DNA of 21,615 nucleotides from Solobacterium sp. (GTDB lineage: Bacteria > Bacillota_I > Bacilli_A > Erysipelotrichales > Erysipelotrichaceae). The notes below the pieces were generated by a model. That model saw nothing but the letters and a program-made list of their open reading frames with translations. It searched no databases and was not told where the DNA came from. Position numbers and translations under genes: made by a program. Below are positions 6,959-14,651 of this stretch, in pieces (position 1 is the stretch's first letter; each line of letters starts with the position of its first letter). The stretch lies in NCBI GenBank assembly GCA_017514645.1, contig JAFWJP010000228.1, positions 1 to 21,615 of the forward strand, written 5' to 3'.

Positions 6959-8141
6959 ATTGTTCTTCCAGTACAGCTGCCCCGAATGCCCGGGCTTCTT
7001 CCTCCGTGCGGAAATTCGCCAGATACATGTAGTCCGCCATCGCTCCGGACAACGCCGGTTCGATCGGTCCCTCTTCGATCAGTACATCCTTGTACGTTTC
7101 CGATACTTCTTCATAGGACAGAACGAAATTCCTGCCTTTGCGCCGTGATGCCATGACGCAGACTTCTTCCCGTTCCTTCCGTTTTTCACTGTGGTCAAAG
7201 GCGATCATATCCGCCCAGATCTTGTATACGTCCGTTCCGCCGGCATAGTTCATCATGGTCGGTGAAATGCCTCCGCTTGGCCGCATATTGACCTCCAGCG
7301 CGACGATATCGCCTTTCTTTCCGATCGCCTGATCCCGGTCCAGACGGAAGAATTCCATGTGCACCATCCGGCTTTTCACACCGAAAGCCTTTACGGTTCT
7401 TCTGCCGGCATCTTTGAGATCATCCGGAAGGATACTGCGTTCATACAGACAGCAGTTCTTCTGTTCGCTTACGGTTTCCATCAGACTGGTGACCGTAACA
7501 TTCCCGTTTTCAAACAGCGGTTCCCCCCTGGAATTGATGATCGCGTCGTAGGTCTGTACCTCGCCGGAGATGTATTCCTCCATGATGTACGGCTCATCGT
7601 GCTTGGTGAGAAAGAAGTGCTTCAGATCTTCTTCGTTCCGGATCTTGTGGGTATCATTCGCCCCGACACCATTGTCCGGCTTCGCAACCACGGGATAGCC
7701 GACGGTTTCTATGAACGCCCGGCAGCCGGCCTCATCATCCACCATATGGTAACGGGCAACGGGGATCCCGGCTTTCCGGTAGTTTTCCTTCATCTTTGAT
7801 TTGTATTTCACCGGTTCCATGTCCTGTGTATGAAATCCGGAGGTGATGTTGAACTCTGTCCGCAGCCATGCGTCCCGTTCCAGCCAGTATTCATTGTTGG
7901 ATTCCAGCCAGTCGATCTTTCCGTATTTGAACGTAAAGAACGCGACTGCCCGGAACACTTCATCCGTATTCTCCAGTGTAGATACTTTATAGTACTCCGT
8001 CAGGGAAGACTTCAGTTCCGGCGATAGCTCATCATACGGTGCATCGCCGATTCCCAGTACATTGAGTCCGTTTTCCTTGAGGTGATGGCAGAAATTCCAG
8101 TGATTGGCCGGAAAGTTGGGGGAGATATAGATGAAGTTCAT
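6957..8141 (-). CDS. ATP-grasp domain carboxylate-amine/thiol ligase, substrate unknown
   Basis: A 394-residue protein. The N-terminal part (MNFIYISPNFP onward) is a pre-ATP-grasp Rossmann-like domain. The ATP-grasp fold follows: YPVVAKPDNGVGANDTH is the lysine and glycine loop that clamps ATP, MEEYISGEVQTYDAI holds the adenine-contacting and following strand, and VALEVNMRPSGG carries the Glu and Asn that bind magnesium. Such enzymes make an acyl phosphate from a carboxylate and pass it to an amine or other nucleophile; relatives include carbamoyl-phosphate synthase-like and amino-acid ligases. The substrate cannot be read. The start at 8141 is chosen because GGAGAG lies eight to nine bases before it; a longer frame reaches upstream but would overlap the esterase. 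It starts five bases after the esterase stop and is the last gene of the operon. Confidence 0.82.
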   Translation of the reverse strand: MNFIYISPNFPANHWNFCHHLKENGLNVLGIGDAPYDELSPELKSSLTEYYKVSTLENTDEVFRAVAFFTFKYGKIDWLESNNEYWLERDAWLRTEFNITSGFHTQDMEPVKYKSKMKENYRKAGIPVARYHMVDDEAGCRAFIETVGYPVVAKPDNGVGANDTHKIRNEEDLKHFFLTKHDEPYIMEEYISGEVQTYDAIINSRGEPLFENGNVTVTSLMETVSEQKNCCLYERSILPDDLKDAGRRTVKAFGVKSRMVHMEFFRLDRDQAIGKKGDIVALEVNMRPSGGISPTMMNYAGGTDVYKIWADMIAFDHSEKRKEREEVCVMASRRKGRNFVLSYEEVSETYKDVLIEEGPIEPALSGAMADYMYLANFRTEEEARAFGAAVLEEQ

Positions 8142-8146
8142 AAAGG

Positions 8147-8905
8147 TTACTCTCCTTCCAGAAGATACGGCAGGTAATACGCAGCCTGTTTGTACCACCA
8201 GGGCCAGTCGTGGTTGACATCATAGCCCCAGTATTCGACCCGGATGTGAATATCCAGTTCATGGAAACGCCGGTCGAGGTATTCCGTAGACCAGGGCTCT
8301 TCCCAGGCACCCCTGCCGACACAGACAACGGCTTTATTGTTGTTGTAACGGGCAATGAACGGATGATCAGCCGGCATGCCGGCCATGTAGTCCGTCGGTG
8401 AATTGAAGTAGACAAGCTCATCCATATAGCTGTCCATGAAGTAGGAAGCGTGATAGATGCCGGAAAGCGCAAGACAGCGGTCGAACAGATCGGGGAAGCG
8501 CAGATACAGGTTCAGTGCATGGGTGGCGCCCATGGAACAGCCGAAGGTCATAATGCCGGGATATCCTTCCCAGCCGTTGCGTTCGTTGACATCGTTCCGG
8601 ATGAACGGTACCAGTTCCCGGGTGATGTAGCTGATCCAGTCTTCGTGCCTGCGGATCCGGTATGCCGGATCGTTCCCGCGGTCGCTCCAGGTTTCCCTGT
8701 CAATGGTATCGATGGAATAGACGATCAGCCTTCCGTCTTCGATCCAGGGTGACAGGACATCGGACATGTGAAAGTTCTCAAAGTCGATGTGTACACCGTC
8801 CTGGCAGGGAATGAACAGTACCGGTCTGCCGTGGTGTCCGTAGATCTTCATCGGCATGTTTCGGTCAAGACAATGTGAATAGAAATCGGTTTCTCTTATT
8901 TCCAT
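8147..8905 (-). CDS. Esterase-family alpha/beta hydrolase
   Basis: A 252-residue protein of the putative esterase (Pfam Esterase/EstD-like) type. The nucleophile elbow is FGCSMGATH with Ser124. A likely catalytic histidine is in VNHDW (His232), and the acid is probably the aspartate in one of the loops between about residue 180 and 225. The N-terminal strand RPVLFIPCQDG contributes the oxyanion region. There is no signal peptide, so it should be cytosolic. Members cut carboxylic esters, including feruloyl, acetyl and thioesters; the substrate here is unknown. GGAGGAACC precedes the ATG. Its start overlaps the end of the upstream esterase by 10 bases, and the ATP-grasp gene follows five bases after its stop, so the three proteins are probably made together. 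Confidence 0.84.
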   Translation of the reverse strand: MEIRETDFYSHCLDRNMPMKIYGHHGRPVLFIPCQDGVHIDFENFHMSDVLSPWIEDGRLIVYSIDTIDRETWSDRGNDPAYRIRRHEDWISYITRELVPFIRNDVNERNGWEGYPGIMTFGCSMGATHALNLYLRFPDLFDRCLALSGIYHASYFMDSYMDELVYFNSPTDYMAGMPADHPFIARYNNNKAVVCVGRGAWEEPWSTEYLDRRFHELDIHIRVEYWGYDVNHDWPWWYKQAAYYLPYLLEGE

Positions 8906-9660
8906 GGTTCCTCCGCATGATAGAACAAAGTATTCATAAAGAAGGGAATCTGCCGTTCCCAGCTGGCTTCACAGTGCGTGCCTCCGGGTACGATACGGCT
9001 GTTGAGGAGAATGCCCTTCTGTACCAGAAGACTGCTGATCTGTCCGAAGACCCGCCGTAATGACAAACTCAGTTCCAATTCACCCGCGTCCATGTACAGA
9101 ACGGTGTTCCGGTATTCCGTTTCCCGGATCATGTTCCGGACATCCTTCCGGGAGAATCCGAAAGCAGAGGACAGGGCTGCGCCTCTGCTGAAGACATCGT
9201 TGTATGCACTGAGCGCATAGACGGTCATCAGTCCGCCCATGGAGCTTCCGGCGATGAAGGTGTGATCCCGGCCGGTACATACGGGATAATGCGCATTGAT
9301 GTACGGCATCAGATCCTGGACGATCCAGTCCATCGTCAGTTTTCCCCGCCCCTTGACGGACAGACCCCGGAAGGTGAAATCAAACGGGGAGTACTCGGAC
9401 AGACGGCCGCCGCAGTCCTCACGTTCATCATGATGGCTGCACTCAATACCGACGACGATCAGCTGACGTTCACTGTTCTTCAGGTATTCCAGCATTCCCC
9501 AGCTTTTGCCGTAGGTCGCAGTTTCATCCAGAAAGACATTGTGGCCGTCAAACATGTAAAGTACCGGAAACGTACCTTCGGTATCCGGTGTATATACGTA
9601 AATGTTCCGTGGTTCCCCGCCGGTCAGGGCAGGAATCGTAAGTTCAAAGATATCCAGCAT
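8896..9660 (-). CDS. Second esterase-family alpha/beta hydrolase
   Basis: A 254-residue cytosolic protein of the same broad esterase fold, but not a close copy of its neighbour. PVLYMFDGHNVF (about 32-43) is the usual early strand and oxyanion segment; the nucleophile elbow is IAGSSMGGL with Ser140; YMDAGE carries a probable acid (Asp191) and PGGTHCEASW a probable base (His229). This order matches the IroE/Fes/esterase-like hydrolases, which cut esters of varied acids, including siderophore-type esters; no substrate can be assigned. It is the first gene of the esterase-esterase-ATP-grasp operon. No Shine-Dalgarno sequence precedes the ATG; a TACAAT box 10-15 bases upstream suggests a very short or absent leader. 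The upstream operon is closed by its own terminator. Confidence 0.83.
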   Translation of the reverse strand: MLDIFELTIPALTGGEPRNIYVYTPDTEGTFPVLYMFDGHNVFLDETATYGKSWGMLEYLKNSERQLIVVGIECSHHDEREDCGGRLSEYSPFDFTFRGLSVKGRGKLTMDWIVQDLMPYINAHYPVCTGRDHTFIAGSSMGGLMTVYALSAYNDVFSRGAALSSAFGFSRKDVRNMIRETEYRNTVLYMDAGELELSLSLRRVFGQISSLLVQKGILLNSRIVPGGTHCEASWERQIPFFMNTLFYHAEEPWK

Positions 9661-9669
9661 ATTACTTGT

Positions 9670-9675
9670 ATTGTA
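9670..9675 (-). promoter_or_regulatory. Possible -10 box of the esterase operon (leaderless start)
   Basis: On the minus strand, TACAAT (5/6 to consensus) ends nine bases before the ATG at 9660. A transcript from here would begin about at the start codon. No clear -35 hexamer lies 16-18 bp further upstream, so the call is tentative; the box fits the lack of a ribosome binding site and the terminator just upstream. Confidence 0.3.
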
Positions 9676-9710
9676 GTGGAAAGGCGGTGCTTACGCTACG
9701 TCAGGGAACA

Positions 9711-9733
9711 GAAAAAGACGGGAAATCCCGTCT
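9711..9733 (-). terminator. Intrinsic terminator after the amidotransferase-type gene
   Basis: On the minus strand, the 8-bp perfect stem AGACGGGA with TCCCGTCT and a 2-base loop is followed by TTTTTC. It ends the decarboxylase-glycosylase-C26 operon about 17 bases after its last stop and separates it from the esterase operon. Confidence 0.87.
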
Positions 9734-9749
9734 GTTGATGAAAAAATGA

Positions 9750-10490
9750 TTATTTTTCCGCAGCCTTGATGAATGCGGCGAACAGCTTTGCGGTGACAGG
9801 AGAATCGTACATCATCTCCGGGTGCCACTGCACTGCAAGGGTGAACGGATGACCGACGGCGAATTCCATCGCCTCCACTGTACCGTCGTCGGCTGTACCT
9901 GTAACGATACCGCATTCACAGATATCCTTGACTGCCTGATGGTGATAGGAGTTCGTACCGATGCGTTCTTCCCCGAGGATATCCCGGATCTTTCCGTCTT
10001 TCAGATTCACCATGTGTACGGCGTGATTGCGCTGATAGACATTGACGGAGTGATAGATTCCGAGGTCGCTCGGCAGATCCTGGTACATCGTTCCGCCGAA
10101 GGCAACGTTCATCAGCTGCAGACCGCGGCAGATACCGAAGACCGGAATCTTCTTTTCTACGGCTTTTTTCAGAAGGAGCACTTCCTGGTCATCCCTGCGG
10201 GGGAAGACAGGTCCGCATTTACCGCCGTTGAGTGGTTCGTGGTAGAGTTCCGGATTGACATCGCTTCCGCCGCTCAGCAGCAGTCCGTCGATCCTGTCCA
10301 GCAGGGGAAGAACCGTCTCCGGATCCTTGCAGTTGGGGATCAGAACGGGAATTCCGCCGGCTGCTTCAACAGCGTTTGCATAGTCCAGCGCAATGTAATC
10401 CCAGTCCTGCAGGGGTGTTCCCAGACCGGTGACTTCACCGATCCTTTCATGGAAGTCGTAATTGACTGTAATACCGATCAAAGGTTTCAT
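9750..10490 (-). CDS. Peptidase C26-type class I glutamine amidotransferase (gamma-glutamyl hydrolase-like)
   Basis: A 246-residue protein of the family that includes E. coli PuuD, which hydrolyses gamma-glutamyl-GABA. Hallmarks are MKPLIGIT at the N-terminus, the LLLSGGSDVNP turn (70-80), the nucleophile in FGICRGLQLMN (Cys121), YHHQAVK, and the base in AVQWHPE (His223 with Glu225). All three catalytic residues are present. The enzyme should cut gamma-glutamyl amides in the cytosol; the actual substrate (gamma-Glu-GABA, another gamma-glutamyl amine, or a small peptide) is not known. The start at 10490 follows AGGAG and overlaps the stop of the DNA glycosylase as ATGA; a longer upstream frame is discarded. 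It is the last gene of its operon, before a strong terminator. Confidence 0.86.
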   Translation of the reverse strand: MKPLIGITVNYDFHERIGEVTGLGTPLQDWDYIALDYANAVEAAGGIPVLIPNCKDPETVLPLLDRIDGLLLSGGSDVNPELYHEPLNGGKCGPVFPRRDDQEVLLLKKAVEKKIPVFGICRGLQLMNVAFGGTMYQDLPSDLGIYHSVNVYQRNHAVHMVNLKDGKIRDILGEERIGTNSYHHQAVKDICECGIVTGTADDGTVEAMEFAVGHPFTLAVQWHPEMMYDSPVTAKLFAAFIKAAEK

Positions 10491-11140
10491 CTGATACTCC
10501 TTTTCTTTTTCTTCGGAGCGTAGTCTTTCAGCTCCGGGATCCCGCCTGCCGCAACTTTCCACAGATACAGGGAGGCAACACTGCAGTACGGTGAAAATCT
10601 TCTTCTGTAACGTTCAAACAGTTTCCGGTCGATCCGGCGGTGATGATATACCATCCGCAGTCCTCTCTGCACAGCGAGATCATCATACGCAAAGATATTC
10701 TTTCTGCCCAGGGAGAACAGCAGGATCATCTCTGCTGTCCAGACACCGATACCGCGGAGGGAACTGAGCTTGCGGATGGCTTCTTCATCGCTCATTTCCT
10801 GGATTTCCGTCAGATCGAACGAACCGTTGTATACCTGATCCGCAAAATCCTTGATGTATTCCGCCTTCCGGAAGGTCATCCCGCAGGACTGCAGGTCATC
10901 GATCGTCATGTTGTATACAGACTGCGGTGTCAATGATCCGGCCGCGTCCTTCAGACGGGACCATACCGTTTTCAATGCCGGTGCAGAGATCTGCTGGGCA
11001 ACGATATGGTGGACCACAGCCGAGAACAGATCATCGTCCATTTCCCTGTCGATATGCCCCAGCGCATCAATGACCTCTGCCAGCTTCGGATCCCGGGATT
11101 TCAGGTAATCCGTCTCTGTATCCGTATAGGGAAAATACAT
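10487..11140 (-). CDS. DNA-3-methyladenine glycosylase II-type (AlkA family, HhH-GPD)
   Basis: A 217-residue base-excision repair glycosylase. The helix-hairpin-helix is LRGIGVWTAEM (128-138), and the catalytic aspartate lies in the AYDDLAVQRG segment (Asp154 most likely). VVHHIVAQQISAPALKTVWSRL (42-62) is the typical first helical pair. The protein is shorter than E. coli AlkA (282 residues) because it lacks the N-terminal beta-sheet domain, as in many Bacillota. It removes alkylated purines from DNA, leaving an abasic site. Neighbours are a decarboxylase nine bases upstream and an amidotransferase-type gene overlapping by ATGA; they have no obvious repair role, so the operon link is odd. 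The Shine-Dalgarno before the ATG is weak. Confidence 0.88.
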   Translation of the reverse strand: MYFPYTDTETDYLKSRDPKLAEVIDALGHIDREMDDDLFSAVVHHIVAQQISAPALKTVWSRLKDAAGSLTPQSVYNMTIDDLQSCGMTFRKAEYIKDFADQVYNGSFDLTEIQEMSDEEAIRKLSSLRGIGVWTAEMILLFSLGRKNIFAYDDLAVQRGLRMVYHHRRIDRKLFERYRRRFSPYCSVASLYLWKVAAGGIPELKDYAPKKKKRSIR

Positions 11141-11149
11141 GTCCGCAGC

Positions 11150-12343
11150 CTAGTGCTCGATGAGCTTTCCGTCAGGGGTTTCGAGATACTGTTCCGGTAC
11201 GGTATGGCTGGAGAACTGGACGGGCGTAAGCGGATACGCATAGCTGCCGGCGTTCGAGATCTCGATCAGATCACCCGGTTCGGCTTTGTTCAGCGTAATG
11301 TTGTTCTTGATGACGTCCAGCGCTGTGCAGAGATTGCCCACAACGTTGACGGTCTCCGTTTCCTCACAGTTGTTCAGGACTTTGATCTCAAATTCATTGT
11401 CATTGGTAAACAGTGGTTCCATACCGCCGACCGGCTGTCCTTTGGCGACATTGGCGATCAGTGCCGCAATGGCCGGACGCAGGAAGCCGTTCAGACCGTT
11501 CGCAACGATGAGGTAGGTCGTACCGTGGGAGACCTTTTTATCAATGATCGGAGTCACGTATTTTCCCGCCCGGCAGACAACGAACCGTCCGGTTTCAATG
11601 ATCAGCTTCGCTCCGAGCCCTGCATTCATTTCCATCAGAACCGCAGTCTTTTCCCGCAGCGCCGCAAGATCCACCGGCTTTTCCTTCACAGCATCGTAAA
11701 CCGTACCGATTCCGGATCCGAAGTTGATGAACTTCATGTCGATCCCGCAGGTTTCCTTGAGCAGCAGTGCTGTTTTCATCGTATCTTCGTAGTACTGACC
11801 GATCGTTTCCGCATCCAGTACCTGGGAACGCAGATGGACATGCATGCCGGCGATCCGGATGTTCGGGCATTGTTTCAGCGTCTCCTTCAGCTCGTCGATC
11901 TGCTCAAGGTCAACACCGAATTTGCTGGCGGAGACGGCACCGGCGCCCATCGTGTACAGCGGATGTACACGAAGACCGATGGTTTCGATCGTATGATGTT
12001 CTTCCGCGATCTTCTGGATCAGGCGGAGTTCGTTCAGGCTGTCGGCGATGATCGTGCATTTGCCGCGGGCATTGCGCAGATCCTGCTCCGACTTGCCCGG
12101 TGCGGAGAAGTAGATCTGTTCCTTCGTCATTCCGCAGGTAAGGCTTTCTTCGACTTCCCGCCAGGATGCGGCATCTGCGCCGAAACCATGGGAAGCGATG
12201 GTGCGTACCACCGGTTCAAAGGGATTGGCCTTGATGGAATACAGGAAGGTAAATCCCGGGAGTTCTTTCTTCAGCTCTTCACAGGCAGATTCGATCATCG
12301 CCTGATCGTAGATATAGCAAGGTGCATGTTCTTTCGGATTCAT
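11150..12343 (-). CDS. Fold-type III PLP-dependent decarboxylase (diaminopimelate/ornithine decarboxylase family, unusual motifs)
   Basis: A 397-residue enzyme with an alanine-racemase-like barrel and a beta-domain. The PLP lysine is in YSIKANP (Lys38), HVHLRSQ (His170) stacks on the cofactor, INFGSGIG (209-213) is the phosphate-binding loop, and NAGSYAYPLTPVQFSSH ends the beta-domain. The catalytic-cysteine motif is NLCTALD (Cys339) instead of the CESGD of LysA, and the phosphate-arginine motif is ETGR (250-253) instead of EPGR. It is therefore not a standard LysA. CTxLD-type motifs occur in decarboxylases of secondary pathways and in some siderophore and exosortase-associated enzymes (general knowledge, not checked). 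The substrate is unknown. AAGGAGGATGATCC precedes the ATG. It heads an operon with AlkA and the C26 protein. Confidence 0.78.
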   Translation of the reverse strand: MNPKEHAPCYIYDQAMIESACEELKKELPGFTFLYSIKANPFEPVVRTIASHGFGADAASWREVEESLTCGMTKEQIYFSAPGKSEQDLRNARGKCTIIADSLNELRLIQKIAEEHHTIETIGLRVHPLYTMGAGAVSASKFGVDLEQIDELKETLKQCPNIRIAGMHVHLRSQVLDAETIGQYYEDTMKTALLLKETCGIDMKFINFGSGIGTVYDAVKEKPVDLAALREKTAVLMEMNAGLGAKLIIETGRFVVCRAGKYVTPIIDKKVSHGTTYLIVANGLNGFLRPAIAALIANVAKGQPVGGMEPLFTNDNEFEIKVLNNCEETETVNVVGNLCTALDVIKNNITLNKAEPGDLIEISNAGSYAYPLTPVQFSSHTVPEQYLETPDGKLIEH

Positions 12344-12369
12344 GGATCATCCTCCTTCATACAAGATAT

Positions 12370-12415
12370 ATTTTAAGCGATTCCGGAATCATAAGGAACG
12401 ATAATCACGGTTCCT
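12370..12415. promoter_or_regulatory. Divergent promoter region with two inverted repeats (candidate operators)
   Basis: Between the divergent decarboxylase and GH13 genes lie a perfect 12-base palindrome GATTCCGGAATC (12379-12390) and an inverted repeat AGGAAC (12394-12399) / GTTCCT (12410-12415) with a 10-base spacer. On the minus strand a -10-like TAAAAT (complement of 12370-12375) lies just before the decarboxylase leader; its -35 is poor and would fall within the second repeat. The repeats are good candidates for a repressor or activator site, but no regulator gene is in the window. Confidence 0.4.
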
Positions 12416-12416
12416 G

Positions 12417-12447
12417 TTGATAAACTGTACAGTGCTCAGATTATAAT
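12417..12447 (+). promoter_or_regulatory. Probable promoter of the GH13 operon
   Basis: A perfect -10 TATAAT (12442-12447) is preceded by TTGATA (12417-12422, 5/6 to the -35 consensus) with a rather long 19-bp spacer. The start of transcription near 12454 leaves a short leader with AGGAA before the ATG at 12473. The in-frame ATG at 12446 lies inside the -10 box and cannot be used from this promoter. Confidence 0.6.
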
Positions 12448-12472
12448 GCAGGTAGAAACGGCAGGAAATGAC

Positions 12473-13972
12473 ATGAACAGAGATCAGTATCAGGACCTGA
12501 TGGTCTACGAAATCTATCCGACTTCTTTCTGCGATTCCGATAATGACGGCACGGGTGATCTGAAGGGAATTACCGGAAAACTGGGATATATCAGAGAACT
12601 CGGTTTCAATGCGGTCTGGCTCAACCCGTTCTACTGTTCACCGTTCCGGGACGGGGGATATGACATTGCGGACTTCTTTGACGTGGATCCGCGTTTCGGC
12701 ACGCTGGATGACGCCAGGGAGCTGATGACACAGGCGCATGCCCTGGGTCTCAAGGTGTTCCTGGATCTGGTGGCCGGTCATGCGTCGGTGGACAATGCGG
12801 AATTCCGCAGGAGTGCTGAGGCAGAGCGGAACGAGTACAGCGATCTGTTCGTCTGGAACAACAGTGTGTGGGACAGTGAGCCGGGGCTGCGGCTGATCTC
12901 CGGGATGTATCCCCGGCATGCCTGCTATCTGGTGAATTTCTTTGCGCATCAGCCGGCGTTCAATTACGGATTCAACAGGATCGACTATCCTTGGCAGATG
13001 TCCTACAGGGATGAACGTACAAAGCAGGCACGGGAATATATGCTGCAGGTGATGCGTTTCTGGCTGGATCTCGGAGCGGACGGGTTCCGGGTGGATATGG
13101 CGGATTCGCTGGTGAAAAACGACGATGACAAGCAGGCAACGATCGAAGTATGGCAGGACATGTTCACAACGATCCGCCGGGAATATCCGGATGTGTTCTT
13201 CGTCAGTGAATGGTCCGATCCGGCACAGGCGCTCAAAGCCGGATTCGATGCGGATTTCGTGCTGGATCACTGGGACAACTGGTATCACAGGATGGTGCGC
13301 AGTACGGCGGATACACGTGGTCTGTCAGTGTTCGACGGCGCCGATCCGGAGTACGCACTGAACGATATGAAACAGCGGTTTGCGGAGGCAGAGCGTTACG
13401 GGGCTATGCTGGGGCTGATCAGCGGGAATCACGACTCACCACGGATTGCGGATTTCCTGGATGATGCAGGACTGCGCATGTTCTATCTGATGCTGTTTAC
13501 ATTGCCGGGTGTACCGTTTGTTCTGTACGGTGATGAACTCGGTATGAAGACGGCTGATCTGCCGTCCAAGGACGGCGGCTACCAGCGTACCGGAACCAGG
13601 ATCCCGATGATCTGGGACGATACGCTGCCTTATCACGGCTTCTCGAAGACGTCCGGGGAACCGTACCTGCCGTTTGATGAAAGAAACAAGGTCAGTACTG
13701 CAGCAGCAATGCAGGACGATCATTCGCTGTATCACTATATAAAGCAGCTGACTGCGCTGCGGAAGGAGATTCCGGCACTGACAAAGCCCGGCCTTGAGAT
13801 CACGGAAAACGGCAGGGTACTGACATTCAGGCGTCCGGAAGGTTACTGCCTTGTCCTGAATCTGTCAGAGAAGCCGTATCATCTGAACGGTGATGCAGTC
13901 TTTGTTTCCCGGGAAATAACGGAGGAACTGCCTCCGTACAGCGGGGCACTGATACAGATCAAGGAGGATTGA
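12473..13972 (+). CDS. GH13 alpha-glucosidase/alpha-amylase-family glycoside hydrolase
   Basis: A 499-residue cytosolic enzyme with no signal peptide. The order is a (beta/alpha)8 barrel with domain B, then a small beta C-terminal domain. YEIYPTSF begins the barrel; DSDNDGTGDL (21-30) is the calcium loop; WLNPFYCSPFRDGGYD follows; region I is DLVAGHAS with His103; the nucleophile is Asp208 in DGFRVDMAD; the acid/base is Glu246 in VSEWSD; the transition-state stabiliser is Asp321 in SGNHDSPR. All three catalytic residues are intact. The substrate is an alpha-linked glucose or maltooligosaccharide, but the exact specificity (oligo-1,6-glucosidase, alpha-glucosidase or trehalose-type) is not clear. 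Region I has Gly where most members have Asn. The ATG at 12473 is preferred over 12446, which lies in the promoter. An alpha/beta hydrolase follows three bases after. Confidence 0.88.
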   Translation: MNRDQYQDLMVYEIYPTSFCDSDNDGTGDLKGITGKLGYIRELGFNAVWLNPFYCSPFRDGGYDIADFFDVDPRFGTLDDARELMTQAHALGLKVFLDLVAGHASVDNAEFRRSAEAERNEYSDLFVWNNSVWDSEPGLRLISGMYPRHACYLVNFFAHQPAFNYGFNRIDYPWQMSYRDERTKQAREYMLQVMRFWLDLGADGFRVDMADSLVKNDDDKQATIEVWQDMFTTIRREYPDVFFVSEWSDPAQALKAGFDADFVLDHWDNWYHRMVRSTADTRGLSVFDGADPEYALNDMKQRFAEAERYGAMLGLISGNHDSPRIADFLDDAGLRMFYLMLFTLPGVPFVLYGDELGMKTADLPSKDGGYQRTGTRIPMIWDDTLPYHGFSKTSGEPYLPFDERNKVSTAAAMQDDHSLYHYIKQLTALRKEIPALTKPGLEITENGRVLTFRRPEGYCLVLNLSEKPYHLNGDAVFVSREITEELPPYSGALIQIKED

Positions 13973-13974
13973 CA

Positions 13975-14637
13975 ATGCTTGCGGAAGTCAACGGCATACA
14001 GCTTTACTATGAAATGATCGGGCAGGGACCGGCATTGATCATGGTTCACGGCAACGGTGAGGACCACACGATCTTCACGGAGGCAGCAGAGAAACTCAAG
14101 GGATACTTTACGGTATACCTTATCGATTCCCGGGATCACGGGCAGAGCACAAAAGTGGATGAACTGCACTATGATGATATGGCGGAGGATGTCATTGCGT
14201 TTCTGGAACTGCTGGATCTGCAGGATGTTGTGTACTACGGCTTCAGCGACGGCGGTATCATTGGTCTGCTGGCTGCGATGAAGACAGACCGGATCGGCCG
14301 GATGATCATCAGCGGCACCAACCTGACGCCGAACGGTGTGAAACCGGGACTGAAGGCGCTGATCCGTATGATGTATCTGTTCAGAAAGGATCAGAAGCTG
14401 CGTCTGATGCTGGAGGAGCCGCAGATCCGTACAGAGCAGCTGAAACAGATCCGGATCCCGGTTGCGGTCGTGGCAGGGGAAAAGGATGTCATCAGATTGA
14501 GCGAAACAAGAAAGATCGCCGACAATCTGCCGGATGCCTATGTACGTCTCGTACCGAAGGCAGGACACGGTAGCTATATCGTACATAAAACAGAGATCGC
14601 GGATATCATTCTGGAGGAAACACAGCCGGTCCTCTGA
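13975..14637 (+). CDS. Alpha/beta hydrolase
   Basis: A 220-residue member of the alpha/beta hydrolase fold (Abhydrolase). The HGNG motif (25-28) forms the oxyanion hole; the nucleophile elbow is YGFSDGG with Ser91; the acid is probably Asp171 in AGEKD; the base is His198 in AGHGSY. No signal peptide. The short length and small lid fit a simple esterase, lactonase or hydrolase of small molecules; the substrate is unknown. AAGGAGG at 13961-13967 is seven bases before the ATG at 13975, so that start is used instead of an upstream TTG. It lies three bases after the GH13 stop and 14 bases before the amidase, so it is the second gene of a three-gene operon. Confidence 0.84.
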   Translation: MLAEVNGIQLYYEMIGQGPALIMVHGNGEDHTIFTEAAEKLKGYFTVYLIDSRDHGQSTKVDELHYDDMAEDVIAFLELLDLQDVVYYGFSDGGIIGLLAAMKTDRIGRMIISGTNLTPNGVKPGLKALIRMMYLFRKDQKLRLMLEEPQIRTEQLKQIRIPVAVVAGEKDVIRLSETRKIADNLPDAYVRLVPKAGHGSYIVHKTEIADIILEETQPVL

Positions 14638-14651
14638 CAGGAGAAAACAGT

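Noticed and set aside
12446..12472. GH13 start at 12446
   Set aside because: The ATG is part of the TATAAT box and lacks a Shine-Dalgarno sequence; homology to the family begins just after 12473.
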